Positions 27,919 through 36,153 of a DNA stretch of 64,000 bases are shown piece by piece. This DNA is from Cacconaster sp045641345 (lineage in GTDB: Bacteria > Bacteroidota > Bacteroidia > Bacteroidales > UBA932): positions 1 to 64,000 of the forward strand of contig JAZUGR010000031.1 in the NCBI GenBank assembly GCA_045641345.1, written 5' to 3'. The notes under the pieces were generated by a model that saw nothing but the letters and a program-made list of their open reading frames with translations, made no database searches and had not been told where the DNA came from. The translations under genes and the position numbers were made by a program. The stretch's first letter is position 1. Each line of letters begins with the position of its first letter.

Positions 27919-29087
27919 AATCCCATATCCTTTATTTTGCGGTACAACGTACGCTCCGATATCCCGAGCTCGTCGGCAGCCTTCTTGCGGTTGCCCGCAT
28001 TCCTCTCGAGGGCGCGGCGGATGAGGTCCGAATTCGATTTCTGAATCGAGCAGGATTTCTCCTCCTCGAGGTCTTCGCGGATCATCTCCTCCTCCTGGCG
28101 GATAAGTGACTTGACATCCTCGGGGTTTATGATTATCTGCTGGGTGCATGAGGCGGGAATCTGCCCGGTCGAGGGGGTGTCAAGACGCGACTTTATCTGG
28201 TCAACCTCCTGCCTGAGGTTGAAAAGCACCTTGAATATCAGATCGCGGTCGGCACGGTAATCCACGTTGGGCATCCCGTCCGAGGCGAGGATCGGAATCC
28301 CCGGCGCATCTTCAGGCAGATACTTCCGCAGGGTCGGAGCGGGTATCATCCTGTTCTCCTCGAGTATGGAAATCTGCTCCGCAACGCTCTTGAGCTGGCG
28401 GATGTTGCCCGGCCATCTGTACGACTCCAACGCCTGCACGGCGTCGGGCAGCAGCTTTACGGCAGGCATGGCATAGGTGTCGGCGAAATCTCCGGCAAAC
28501 TTTCTGAACAGAAGATGGATGTCACCCTTTCTTTCGCGCAGCGGAGGAATGGAGATGTTGACTGTGCAGAGGCGGAAGAAAAGATCCTCGCGGAACCTGC
28601 CCGATGCAATCAGAGTGCGGAGATTGACGTTGGTGGCGGCAATCACGCGCACGTCGGTTTTCTGAACCTTCGAAGACCCCACCTTCATGAACTCCCCGCT
28701 CTGCAGGACGCGAAGCAGGCGGACCTGGGTGGAGACGGGCAGTTCGGCCACCTCATCGAGGAACAGGGTGCCGCCGTCGGCCTCCTCGAAATATCCCTTG
28801 CGGGTTTCGGTGGCTCCGGTGAAGGAACCCTTTTCATGCCCGAACAGCTCCGAGTCGATGGTTCCCTCGGGAATCGCTCCGCAGTTGACAGCCATGTATT
28901 TCTGGTGTTTCCTGGGGCTGAAGGCGTGGATTATCTGAGGGACGACCTCCTTGCCCACGCCGCTCTCACCGGTCACCAGCACCGACACGTCGGCCCTGGC
29001 CACCTTCACAGCCACTTCAAGCGCATGCTCAAGGGCTTCGTCGCGGCCAACTATCCCGAAACGGTCTTTTATCTGCTCCAATTCCAT
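27915..29087 (-). CDS. sigma-54-interacting transcriptional regulator
   Basis: This 390-residue AAA+ enhancer-binding protein has Walker A GESGVGKE, the sigma-54 contact loop GSFTGA (first position Ser-variant of GAFTGA: Gly-Ser-Phe), and Walker B GGTLFLDEV. A C-terminal Fis-type helix-turn-helix follows (NRKKAADELGISERTLYRKI). There is no N-terminal receiver, GAF or PAS domain: the AAA+ module starts within 25 residues. It would therefore be controlled by expression or partner proteins. It leads the lptE-TPR-secG unit, a combination conserved in Bacteroidota. Its start lies only 6 bases from a TAACTTTG box. Confidence 0.92.
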   Translation of the reverse strand: MELEQIKDRFGIVGRDEALEHALEVAVKVARADVSVLVTGESGVGKEVVPQIIHAFSPRKHQKYMAVNCGAIPEGTIDSELFGHEKGSFTGATETRKGYFEEADGGTLFLDEVAELPVSTQVRLLRVLQSGEFMKVGSSKVQKTDVRVIAATNVNLRTLIASGRFREDLFFRLCTVNISIPPLRERKGDIHLLFRKFAGDFADTYAMPAVKLLPDAVQALESYRWPGNIRQLKSVAEQISILEENRMIPAPTLRKYLPEDAPGIPILASDGMPNVDYRADRDLIFKVLFNLRQEVDQIKSRLDTPSTGQIPASCTQQIIINPEDVKSLIRQEEEMIREDLEEEKSCSIQKSNSDLIRRALERNAGNRKKAADELGISERTLYRKIKDMGL

Positions 29088-29092
29088 AACCG

Positions 29093-29100
29093 CAAAGTTA
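29093..29100 (-). promoter_or_regulatory. -7 box of the sigma-54 regulator operon
   Basis: TAACTTTG on the minus strand ends 6 bases before the start codon, so the transcript is predicted to be leaderless or nearly so. Confidence 0.5.
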
Positions 29101-29130
29101 ATAAATTTTATCTCCGCACTGAGAATCTGT

Positions 29131-29161
29131 TTTGTTTTGTCCCCGAAATACCATATTTTTG
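29131..29161 (+). promoter_or_regulatory. promoter of the OmpA-like/TPR lipoprotein gene
   Basis: TTTG (29131-29134), 19 bases, TATTTTTG (29154-29161) is an exact match to the Bacteroidota promoter. The start codon is 27 bases further on. Confidence 0.8.
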
Positions 29162-29187
29162 CCCTTTGGACAATTACATTTCATCTT

Positions 29188-30834
29188 ATGAAAAGATATT
29201 TCTCTTATTGTATGCTTCTTGCCGCCACGATGGTTGCGGCTGTAGCATGTGACAGTCCGGCCAAGATGGCCGAGGCGGCCGACAAGGTTTCCATCAAGTG
29301 CAACCCCGAAATCCTCGAAGTAGTGGCAGGCGAAATCAACGCCGACGTCACGGTGGACTTCCCCGCTGATTATTTTGCCCAGAAGGCGATTCTGGAAGTG
29401 ACTCCGGTGATCGTCTATGATGGCGGCGAGTCTGTCGGAAAGACTTTCGTTTACGAAGGCGGCAAGGTTAACGACAATTACAAGGTCGTTTACAAGACTC
29501 TCGGTGCAACCTACACCGAAAAAGTGAACTTCAAATACGAAAAAGGCATGGAGAAGTGCCAGCTCGTATTGCGCGCCGTAGTTAAGGCAAAAGGCAAGAA
29601 ATACGTGTTCCCCGCCGACATCAAGGTTGCCGATGGTGCCATCACCACCTATATGCTCATCGACAAGAAGGGCTCCTACGACCTGAAGGATGACGGCTAT
29701 CAGGAAATCATCCCCGAAACCAGGGAAGCCCAGATCCTCTACCTGATCAACAGCGCCGACGTACGTTCTTCGCAGATCAACAGCGCCGACGTAAAGGCTT
29801 ACAAGGATGAACTCAAGGCACTCGAGAGCGATGCACGCCGTCAGGTCAAGGGCACTGAAATCGTTGCCTACGCATCTCCCGACGGAGGCGAAGCTCTCAA
29901 CAACACGCTTTCTGCAAACCGCGAGAAATCGGCAGCCAAGGCTTTCGACAAGGCCACCAAAAAGCTCAACGCCGGAGATGTTGCAACCCGCAGCATCGGT
30001 GAAGACTGGGAGGGTTTCCAGGAACTCGTCGGCAATTCTAACATCGAAGACAAGGACCTGATCATCCGCGTTCTTTCGATGTACAGCGACCCCAACGTAC
30101 GCGAACGCGAAATCAAGAACATGTCGTCGGTTTACAGCACCCTCGCACAGAATGTTCTTCCCCAGCTCCGCCGCGCACGCTTCATCACTTCGGTCGAGTA
30201 CACCAACTACACGGCTGAAGAGCTTCAGGATCTTGTCGAGAGCAACATCGACGTGCTCGACGAAGCTGCTCTTCTCCACGTTGCGACACTCGTTGGCGAC
30301 AAGGACAAGAAAATGATGATTTACGACAAGGCCATCGCAAAATACGGCAGTGAAACGGCCAAATACAATGCAGCTGCAACCTGCCTTGACAACGACGACG
30401 TTGCAGGTGCCGGAAAGTATCTCGCATCGGCAAAGAGCGACTGCAAATGCGTCAAGAACCTCAACGGTGTCATAGCAATGCGCGAAGGGAACTACGACGC
30501 TGCCGCCAAGCTCTTCACAGAGGCCGGCGAGGCCGGCACAGAGAATCTTGCCGTTCTTGACGTCCTCGGCGGCAAGTATGCCGATGCCGATGCCAAGATG
30601 AAAGGCAAGACAGGTTACAACAAAGCTGTCATCGACCTCCTCAACGGCAAGGAAGGCAGCGTTGCAAAAGATCTCAACGACTGCACCTGCCCCGGATCGT
30701 CTTACCTGAAAGCCATTGTTGCAGCCCGCACCGGTAACGCAGATGAGGCAAAGGCTATGATCGAAAAGGCTTCGCAGTGCAGCGAACTTGCTGCAAGGGC
30801 GGAGAAAGACATCGAATTCGCCAAGGTAAAATAA
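29188..30834 (+). CDS. OmpA-like lipoprotein with C-terminal TPR-like repeats
   Basis: The 548-residue protein has a lipoprotein signal (MKRYFSYCMLLAATMVAAVAC, followed by DSPAK). An N-terminal beta-rich region comes next, then an OmpA-like segment (EIVAYASPDGGEALNNTLSANREKSA), then Ala-rich helical repeats resembling TPRs. A 30-base tandem duplication encodes INSADVRSSQ/INSADVKAYK. Codon use is strongly biased, the promoter is consensus and the downstream terminator is strong, which suggests high expression. It probably anchors or organises the outer membrane. Upstream in-frame codons reach into the divergent regulator and are not used. Confidence 0.8.
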   Translation: MKRYFSYCMLLAATMVAAVACDSPAKMAEAADKVSIKCNPEILEVVAGEINADVTVDFPADYFAQKAILEVTPVIVYDGGESVGKTFVYEGGKVNDNYKVVYKTLGATYTEKVNFKYEKGMEKCQLVLRAVVKAKGKKYVFPADIKVADGAITTYMLIDKKGSYDLKDDGYQEIIPETREAQILYLINSADVRSSQINSADVKAYKDELKALESDARRQVKGTEIVAYASPDGGEALNNTLSANREKSAAKAFDKATKKLNAGDVATRSIGEDWEGFQELVGNSNIEDKDLIIRVLSMYSDPNVREREIKNMSSVYSTLAQNVLPQLRRARFITSVEYTNYTAEELQDLVESNIDVLDEAALLHVATLVGDKDKKMMIYDKAIAKYGSETAKYNAAATCLDNDDVAGAGKYLASAKSDCKCVKNLNGVIAMREGNYDAAAKLFTEAGEAGTENLAVLDVLGGKYADADAKMKGKTGYNKAVIDLLNGKEGSVAKDLNDCTCPGSSYLKAIVAARTGNADEAKAMIEKASQCSELAARAEKDIEFAKVK

Positions 30835-30856
30835 TCACGGTTTACGATACAACACA

Positions 30857-30890
30857 ACGGAAAGGGAGGCCTGATGACCTCCCTTTCCGT
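30857..30890. terminator. bidirectional hairpin terminator
   Basis: A perfect 13-base stem (ACGGAAAGGGAGG / CCTCCCTTTCCGT) with an 8-base loop lies between the convergent OmpA-like gene and lepA. The downstream T-run is weak. Confidence 0.8.
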
Positions 30891-30910
30891 TTGCCCTGTC
30901 TTCAGCGACG

Positions 30911-32698
30911 TCAGTCTATTTTGAGCACTGCCATGAATGCGCTCTGCGGGACCTCGACCTGTCCGATCTGACGCATGCGCTTCTTGCCCTGTTTCTGCTT
31001 TTCGAGGAGCTTTCTCTTACGGGATATGTCGCCGCCGTAACACTTGGCCGTAACGTCCTTCCTGACCTGACGGACCGTTTCCCTGGCGATTATCTTGGCC
31101 CCGATGGCAGCCTGAATGGCAACGTCGAACTGCTGCCTGGGTATGAGTTCCTTGAGCTTTTCGCATATCTTGCGGCCGAAGTCATAGGCGTGGTCCTGAT
31201 GGATGAGCGTGGAGAGGGCGTCGGCCGGCTCGCCGTTGAGCAGAATGTCCAGCTTGACCAGCTTTGCCGGCTTGAAACCGGTAACGTGATAGTCGAACGA
31301 AGCGTATCCTCTCGATATGGATTTAAGCTTGTCGTAGAAATCAAAGACTATCTCGGAGAGGGGCATTTCATAATTGAGCTCCACCCTCTCGGCAGTGAGG
31401 TAGTGCTCGCTCCTGAGCACCCCGCGCTTGTCGAGGCACAGTTTCATTATGGGGCCGTAGAATTCCGATTTGGATATGATCTGGGCTGCAATGTACGGCT
31501 CTTCTATGTGCTCTATCAGAGTGGGGGCCGGCAGCCCCGAAGGGTTGTGTACGTCAAGGCACTCTCCCTGTGTGGTATATACCTTGTACGACACGTTGGG
31601 CACGGTGGTGACCACATCCATGTTGAACTCCCGGAACAAACGCTCCTGCACTATTTCGAGATGGAGCAGGCCCAGGAACCCGCAACGGAATCCGAAGCCG
31701 AGGGCCAGCGAGCTTTCCGGTTCGAAAACAAGCGAGGCGTCGTTCAGCTGGAACTTTTCGAGAGAGGAGCGCAGATCTTCGTACTCATCGGCTGTAACCG
31801 GAAACATTCCGGCATAGAGCATCGGCTTCACGTCTTCGAATCCCGAAATGGCCTCGCTGCACGGATTGTCGATATGGGTTATGGTATCCCCCACCTTGAC
31901 CTCCACCGCAGTCTTGATTCCGGAAATGATATACCCGACAGATCCGCAGGGTATCTCCTTGCGCGGGCAGAGTTTCATCTGTATCGCCCCTACCTCCTCG
32001 GCCACGTATTCTTTGCCCGTATTGACGAACTTGACCTTGTCGCCGGCCTTGATGCTGCCGCTGACGACCTTGAAATACGCGATTATCCCCCGGAAGGAGT
32101 TGAACACCGAATCGAAGATAAGGGCCTGAAGCGGGGCGTCGGGGGAACCCTTGGGCGCAGGTATCCGATCGACTATGGCATCAAGGATGGCCACCACCCC
32201 CTCTCCGGTGCGGGCCGAGGCAAGAAGGACCTCTTCGCTCTTGCACCCGATAAGGTCAACCACCTGGTCTCTGACGACGTCCACCATTGCGGTATCCATA
32301 TCTATCTTGTTCAGGACAGGTATTATTTCAAGGTCGTGGTCGATGGCCAGATAGAGATTCGATATGGTCTGGGCCTGAATGCCCTGCGTGGCATCCACCA
32401 CAAGCAGCGCCCCTTCACAGGAGGCGATTGCCCGCGACACTTCGTATGAAAAGTCGACATGGCCCGGGGTATCTATCAGATTGAGGACAAAGGTCTCCCC
32501 ACCGCGCTTGTATTCCATCTGGATGGGGTGGCTCTTGATGGTTATCCCCTTTTCCTTTTCGAGGTCCATCGAGTCGAGCACCTGGTTCTCCATCTCTCTC
32601 TGCTGAAGCGTACCGGTCAGCTCGAGCATACGATCGGCCAGTGTGCTTTTGCCATGATCGATATGTGCTATTATGCAAAAATTTCTGATGTTTTCCAT
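30911..32698 (-). CDS. lepA: elongation factor 4 (LepA)
   Basis: LepA is a translational GTPase that acts on stalled or mistranslocated ribosomes and in initiation complex formation. The 595-residue product shows G1 AHIDHGKSTLADRM, G3 DTPGHVDF and G4 NKID, EF-G-like domains, and the LepA-specific C-terminal domain (AKCYGGDISRKRKLLEKQKQGKKRMRQIG). The start is the ATG at 32698, 20 bases after a TATCTTTG box. Confidence 0.98.
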   Translation of the reverse strand: MENIRNFCIIAHIDHGKSTLADRMLELTGTLQQREMENQVLDSMDLEKEKGITIKSHPIQMEYKRGGETFVLNLIDTPGHVDFSYEVSRAIASCEGALLVVDATQGIQAQTISNLYLAIDHDLEIIPVLNKIDMDTAMVDVVRDQVVDLIGCKSEEVLLASARTGEGVVAILDAIVDRIPAPKGSPDAPLQALIFDSVFNSFRGIIAYFKVVSGSIKAGDKVKFVNTGKEYVAEEVGAIQMKLCPRKEIPCGSVGYIISGIKTAVEVKVGDTITHIDNPCSEAISGFEDVKPMLYAGMFPVTADEYEDLRSSLEKFQLNDASLVFEPESSLALGFGFRCGFLGLLHLEIVQERLFREFNMDVVTTVPNVSYKVYTTQGECLDVHNPSGLPAPTLIEHIEEPYIAAQIISKSEFYGPIMKLCLDKRGVLRSEHYLTAERVELNYEMPLSEIVFDFYDKLKSISRGYASFDYHVTGFKPAKLVKLDILLNGEPADALSTLIHQDHAYDFGRKICEKLKELIPRQQFDVAIQAAIGAKIIARETVRQVRKDVTAKCYGGDISRKRKLLEKQKQGKKRMRQIGQVEVPQSAFMAVLKID

Positions 32699-32706
32699 TC
32701 CGGCGT

Positions 32707-32738
32707 TTTGAATCTGACAAAGATAATCATTATATTTG
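32707..32738 (+). promoter_or_regulatory. promoter of the transketolase operon
   Basis: TTTG (32707-32710), 20 bases, TATATTTG (32731-32738), then the start codon at 32760. It overlaps the lepA promoter on the other strand, so the two could interfere. Confidence 0.75.
32718..32725 (-). promoter_or_regulatory. -7 box of lepA
   Basis: TATCTTTG on the minus strand lies 20 bases before the lepA ATG and is interleaved with the divergent transketolase promoter. Confidence 0.6.
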
Positions 32739-32759
32739 TTTCCGCTTTAAACCTTTTTT

Positions 32760-33605
32760 ATGACATCCGATTATTCTCTGGAACAGATTTCAACTCAGGT
32801 ACGCAGGGACATAATACGTATGGTCACCGCTGCCGCATCGGGGCATCCGGGCGGATCGATGAGCAGCGCAGACATATTGACGTTCCTTTTCTTCAAGGAG
32901 ATGAATGCCTCTCCCGAGTCTTGGAGCCGATGCGGCAAGGATTCCGACATGTTCTTCCTTTCGGCAGGGCATCTGACCCCGGTGTTTTACAGCGTTCTGG
33001 CCAGGCGCGGCTATTTCCCCTCAAGTGAGCTGGCCACTTTCCGTCAGTACGGCTCGCGCCTTCAGGGCCACCCCTCGGTAGCCAAAAGGCTGCCGGGTGT
33101 CAACCAGGCGGCCGGCTCGCTCGGCCAGGGTCTCTCCGTAGCCGTAGGTGCAGCCGTTGGCAAACGCATGGCAGGAGACCCCAACCGCGTATTCGTCCTT
33201 CTCGGTGACGGCGAGTGCGAAGAGGGTCAGGTGTGGGAAGCCGCAATGGTGGCAGCCCACTGGAAAGTGGACAATCTGGTGGCCATTACCGACTGGAACC
33301 ACAAGCAGATCGACGGCGATACCGAAGACGTTGCAGGCCTCGGTGACCTTCAGGCCAAATGGGAAGCCTTCGGATGGAACGTTGTCGTAGCTCACGGCCA
33401 TGACTTCCCCAGTATCGAAAAGGGCTTTGCCACCGCCCGTGAATCAAAGGGAAAAGGGCGCCCGGTGATGATCCTGTTCCATACCGAAATGGGGCACGGG
33501 GTCGATTTCATGGCAGGAACCCACAAATGGCACGGCAAGAATCCTTCACAGGAGCAATGCGACGAAGCCCTGAAGCAGCTTCAGGAAACAATGGGAGACT
33601 TTTAA
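32760..33605 (+). CDS. transketolase, N-terminal (TPP-binding) subunit
   Basis: This 281-residue half of transketolase carries the thiamine-diphosphate domain: AGHLTPVFYSVLARRGY, GSLGQGLSVAVGAA, and the cofactor motif GDGECEEGQVWEAA ending at WNHKQ. Transketolase moves two-carbon units between pentose-phosphate sugars. The enzyme is split into two genes here; the C-terminal partner follows after 11 bases. Split transketolases occur in archaea and many bacteria. Together the halves approximate a full-length enzyme. Confidence 0.93.
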   Translation: MTSDYSLEQISTQVRRDIIRMVTAAASGHPGGSMSSADILTFLFFKEMNASPESWSRCGKDSDMFFLSAGHLTPVFYSVLARRGYFPSSELATFRQYGSRLQGHPSVAKRLPGVNQAAGSLGQGLSVAVGAAVGKRMAGDPNRVFVLLGDGECEEGQVWEAAMVAAHWKVDNLVAITDWNHKQIDGDTEDVAGLGDLQAKWEAFGWNVVVAHGHDFPSIEKGFATARESKGKGRPVMILFHTEMGHGVDFMAGTHKWHGKNPSQEQCDEALKQLQETMGDF

Positions 33606-33616
33606 CCCGACTTGCG

Positions 33617-34564
33617 ATGAAAGAATATATAAATACCGGTGACAAGGATACCCGCTCAGGGTTTGGAGACGCGCTGACCGAATTGGGACGCACAAATCCC
33701 AAGGTGGTTGCACTGACCGCCGACCTCAAGGGGTCGCTCAAGATGGACGATTTCGCCGCCGAGAATCCCGACCGTTTCTTCGACGTGGGAATCGCCGAAG
33801 CCAATATGATCGGTATGGCGGCCGGTCTGGCCGTAACAGGGTACGTCCCGTTTGTCGGGACCTTTGCCAATTTCGCCACCTCCAGGGTCTACGACCAAAT
33901 ACGGCAGTCCGTCTGCTACTCGCGCACCAATGTCAAGATAGCGGCATCTCACTGCGGAATCACCCTCGGAGAAGACGGTGCCACACACCAGTGTCTCGAG
34001 GATATAGGCATGATGAGGATGCTCCCCTCGATGGTGGTCCTTTCGCCCTGTGATTATAATCAGACTAAGGCGGCCACAATCGCCGCGGCAGCCTGGAACG
34101 GACCTGTATATCTCCGCTTCGGCCGCCCAAAGGTGCCCAATTTCACCCCTGCCGGCGAGCCTTTCGCGATAGGCAAGGCCCTGCAGCTTGCCGAAGGTGA
34201 CGGAATCACAATCCTTGCAACAGGACATATGGTGTGGGAGGCGGTTGCAGCCACGCGCGAACTCGAAGCGGAAGGCATCGGGGTTGACCTGTTCAACATC
34301 GCCACAATCAAACCTCTTGACGAAGACGCGATTCTCTCGTCTGTCAGAAAGACCGGCAAGGTCGTATGTGCCGAGGAGCATATGCTTTTCGGCGGATTGT
34401 CAGAGCTCGTTTCGGGTCTGTTGCTGCGCAACGACATCCCCGCAAAGATGCGCGCCGTCGCAATCGACGACGTTTTCGGGCAGAGCGGAACCCCGTCAAG
34501 GCTTATGACCGCATACGGGCTCAACGGCGCACATATAGCCGCAGCGGCAAAATCGCTGCTGTAA
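33617..34564 (+). CDS. transketolase, C-terminal (Pyr and C-domain) subunit
   Basis: This 315-residue subunit holds the pyrimidine-binding domain (SGFGDALTELGRTNPKVVALTADL, FFDVGIAEANMIGMAAGLA) and the C-terminal domain. The catalytic glutamate is in the VGIAEAN motif. The start is the ATG at 33617 (MKEYINTGDKDTRSGFG); earlier in-frame codons lie inside the N-subunit gene. It is followed after 12 bases by the ECF sigma factor gene, which may share its transcript. Confidence 0.93.
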   Translation: MKEYINTGDKDTRSGFGDALTELGRTNPKVVALTADLKGSLKMDDFAAENPDRFFDVGIAEANMIGMAAGLAVTGYVPFVGTFANFATSRVYDQIRQSVCYSRTNVKIAASHCGITLGEDGATHQCLEDIGMMRMLPSMVVLSPCDYNQTKAATIAAAAWNGPVYLRFGRPKVPNFTPAGEPFAIGKALQLAEGDGITILATGHMVWEAVAATRELEAEGIGVDLFNIATIKPLDEDAILSSVRKTGKVVCAEEHMLFGGLSELVSGLLLRNDIPAKMRAVAIDDVFGQSGTPSRLMTAYGLNGAHIAAAAKSLL

Positions 34565-34576
34565 TACGACTCCCCG

Positions 34577-35119
34577 ATGGAAGACAGCGAGATACTTGCA
34601 CTCTTCAGGGAGGGGGAACGCAACCGGGCATTCAATGTCATCGTGCGTACATATTCCGAACGCCTCTACTGGCATCTGCGCTCGATAGTGCAGATTCACG
34701 AGGATGCCGACGACCTGCTGCAGAACACGTGGGTCAGGGTTTGGAATGCCCTCGACACGTTCCGCGGGGATTCCGGACTTTATACCTGGCTCTACAGGAT
34801 CGCCACCAACGAGGCAATATCCTTTCTCAGGAAGCAGAAAATCACGACGGCACTGCGACTTTCCGACCCCTCGTCAGTCATCGCGGCCAAGCTGGCGGCT
34901 GATGAAGAGTTCAACGGAGACGATCTGCAGGTGGCTCTTCAGAAAGCAATTGCAAAGCTTCCTCCCAAACAGAAAGCGGTCTTTTCAATGAGATATTTCG
35001 GAGACCTCAAATACGAAGAAATCTCCGAAATACTCGACGTTTCCGTGAACTCTCTGAAAACCTCCTACCATTTCGCCAGCGAAAAGGTGAAGGAATACAT
35101 CAAAAAATATATGGATTGA
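34577..35119 (+). CDS. ECF-family RNA polymerase sigma factor
   Basis: The 180-residue group 4 sigma factor has region 2 (HEDADDLLQNTWVRVWNALDTF, and the DNA-melting segment around YTWLYRIATNEAISFLRKQK) and region 4 (LPPKQKAVFSMRYFGDLKYEEISEILDVSVNSLKTSYHFA). No classical anti-sigma factor follows, but a single-pass membrane protein and a Spy/CpxP-like exported protein are the next two genes on the strand. This order suggests an envelope-stress unit; that is inference. Confidence 0.92.
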   Translation: MEDSEILALFREGERNRAFNVIVRTYSERLYWHLRSIVQIHEDADDLLQNTWVRVWNALDTFRGDSGLYTWLYRIATNEAISFLRKQKITTALRLSDPSSVIAAKLAADEEFNGDDLQVALQKAIAKLPPKQKAVFSMRYFGDLKYEEISEILDVSVNSLKTSYHFASEKVKEYIKKYMD

Positions 35120-35157
35120 TTTTTAACTTTCAATAAATACTGTTGTCTAATAAGGCG

Positions 35158-35547
35158 ATGAACGAAAAGAAGGACATACTTGAGCAACTCAGGAATTCGC
35201 AAAGCGGGTTCTCCGTGCCGGAAGGATATTTCGACACTATTGAAGACAGGGTGCGGGAGAAAATTTCCAACCCCCGGGCAGCGCATCCCGTATGGGCTGT
35301 GGCCAAACCGGCCCTCCTGCTCTCGTGTATGTTCGTCCTTATCCTTGCAATAGGATACGGGACGATGACCATAACGGGGACCTCCTCGTCCGGGGAGACC
35401 GGTAAATTGGCCGAAGACGGCGCCGAAGTGGTCATGGAGCAGGATTTCAGCCATCTGGAAGATGACGAAATTATCGATTATCTTGCCGAGAACCTTTCCT
35501 TTTCAGACATCGAAACGTTTATCGCCGAAGAACAAACCAACCTATAA
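35158..35547 (+). CDS. single-pass membrane protein, candidate anti-sigma factor
   Basis: The 129-residue protein has a charged cytoplasmic N-terminus containing SGFSVPEGYFDTIEDRV, a pattern common in Bacteroidota proteins encoded after ECF sigma genes. One transmembrane helix follows (about residues 50-70, ALLLSCMFVLILAIGYG), then an acidic outer segment. I placed the start at the ATG at 35158; an in-frame TTG at 35143 is less likely. Its position after the sigma gene and its topology fit a membrane anti-sigma factor, but it has no recognisable zinc (HxxxCxxC) anti-sigma motif. Confidence 0.7.
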   Translation: MNEKKDILEQLRNSQSGFSVPEGYFDTIEDRVREKISNPRAAHPVWAVAKPALLLSCMFVLILAIGYGTMTITGTSSSGETGKLAEDGAEVVMEQDFSHLEDDEIIDYLAENLSFSDIETFIAEEQTNL

Positions 35548-35559
35548 ACACACAGTATC

Positions 35560-36084
35560 ATGAAAAGAATTCTTACTCTCGCAATCTGTTTCCTGCTCAT
35601 TTCCGCAGGATGTTTTGCACAGGAAAAAGCAGCTGGGAAAAAGCACAACGGTGAACGCGCAATGGCCGAAAAAATAGGCTTCATCACCCAGAAACTCCAG
35701 CTTACCCCCGAAGAGGCCCAGGCCTTCTGGCCGGTTTACAACCAGTATGCCGCCGCTGCCAAGGAAGCCGGCAAGGCAACGCGCCAGGCCCGCAAGGCCC
35801 TCAGACAGCAGGAAGGTGAGCCGGAAATAACCGAAAAGGAAATGGTAAAGAGGATTGACGCCTATCTCGACGCCGTCAAGGCCGAAAGTTCCGTACTCGA
35901 AAAGTACAACAAGCAGTTCCTCAAGGTGCTTCCCGCCGAAAAGGTCGGAAAGCTTTACATCGCCGAAGTTCAGTATTCCAAGAAGATGCTCGGCAATCTG
36001 GCCAAGCGCGGCAGCCACAAGAACACGGGAATGAAAGGCGAAGGCGCGAAACACTGCCAGAAACCCTGCCCCGATTGCAAATAA
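35560..36084 (+). CDS. exported Spy/CpxP-like protein
   Basis: The 174-residue protein has a signal peptide (MKRILTLAICFLLISAGCFAQ). A mainly helical region rich in Lys/Ala/Glu follows (MAEKIGFITQKLQLTPEEAQAFWPVYNQY) and resembles the LTxxQ region of Spy/CpxP periplasmic chaperone-stress proteins. Its tail contains three Cys and a His (HCQKPCPDCK), a possible metal-binding or disulphide site. It follows the ECF sigma factor and the membrane protein on the same strand, with a hairpin terminator 20 bases after its stop. A role in envelope or metal stress is inferred. Confidence 0.7.
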   Translation: MKRILTLAICFLLISAGCFAQEKAAGKKHNGERAMAEKIGFITQKLQLTPEEAQAFWPVYNQYAAAAKEAGKATRQARKALRQQEGEPEITEKEMVKRIDAYLDAVKAESSVLEKYNKQFLKVLPAEKVGKLYIAEVQYSKKMLGNLAKRGSHKNTGMKGEGAKHCQKPCPDCK

Positions 36085-36103
36085 GGCCTAACACCGTCAA
36101 CAA

Positions 36104-36135
36104 CAAAGCCGGACTCCGCAAGGAATCCGGCTTTG
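36104..36135 (+). terminator. hairpin terminator after the sigma-factor gene run
   Basis: CAAAGCCGGACTCC and GGAATCCGGCTTTG form a 13- to 14-base stem with one G-T wobble and a GCAA tetraloop. It could also serve the convergent minus-strand gene that ends at 36154. Confidence 0.75.
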
Positions 36136-36153
36136 CCGTTTATTAACAAGGAA

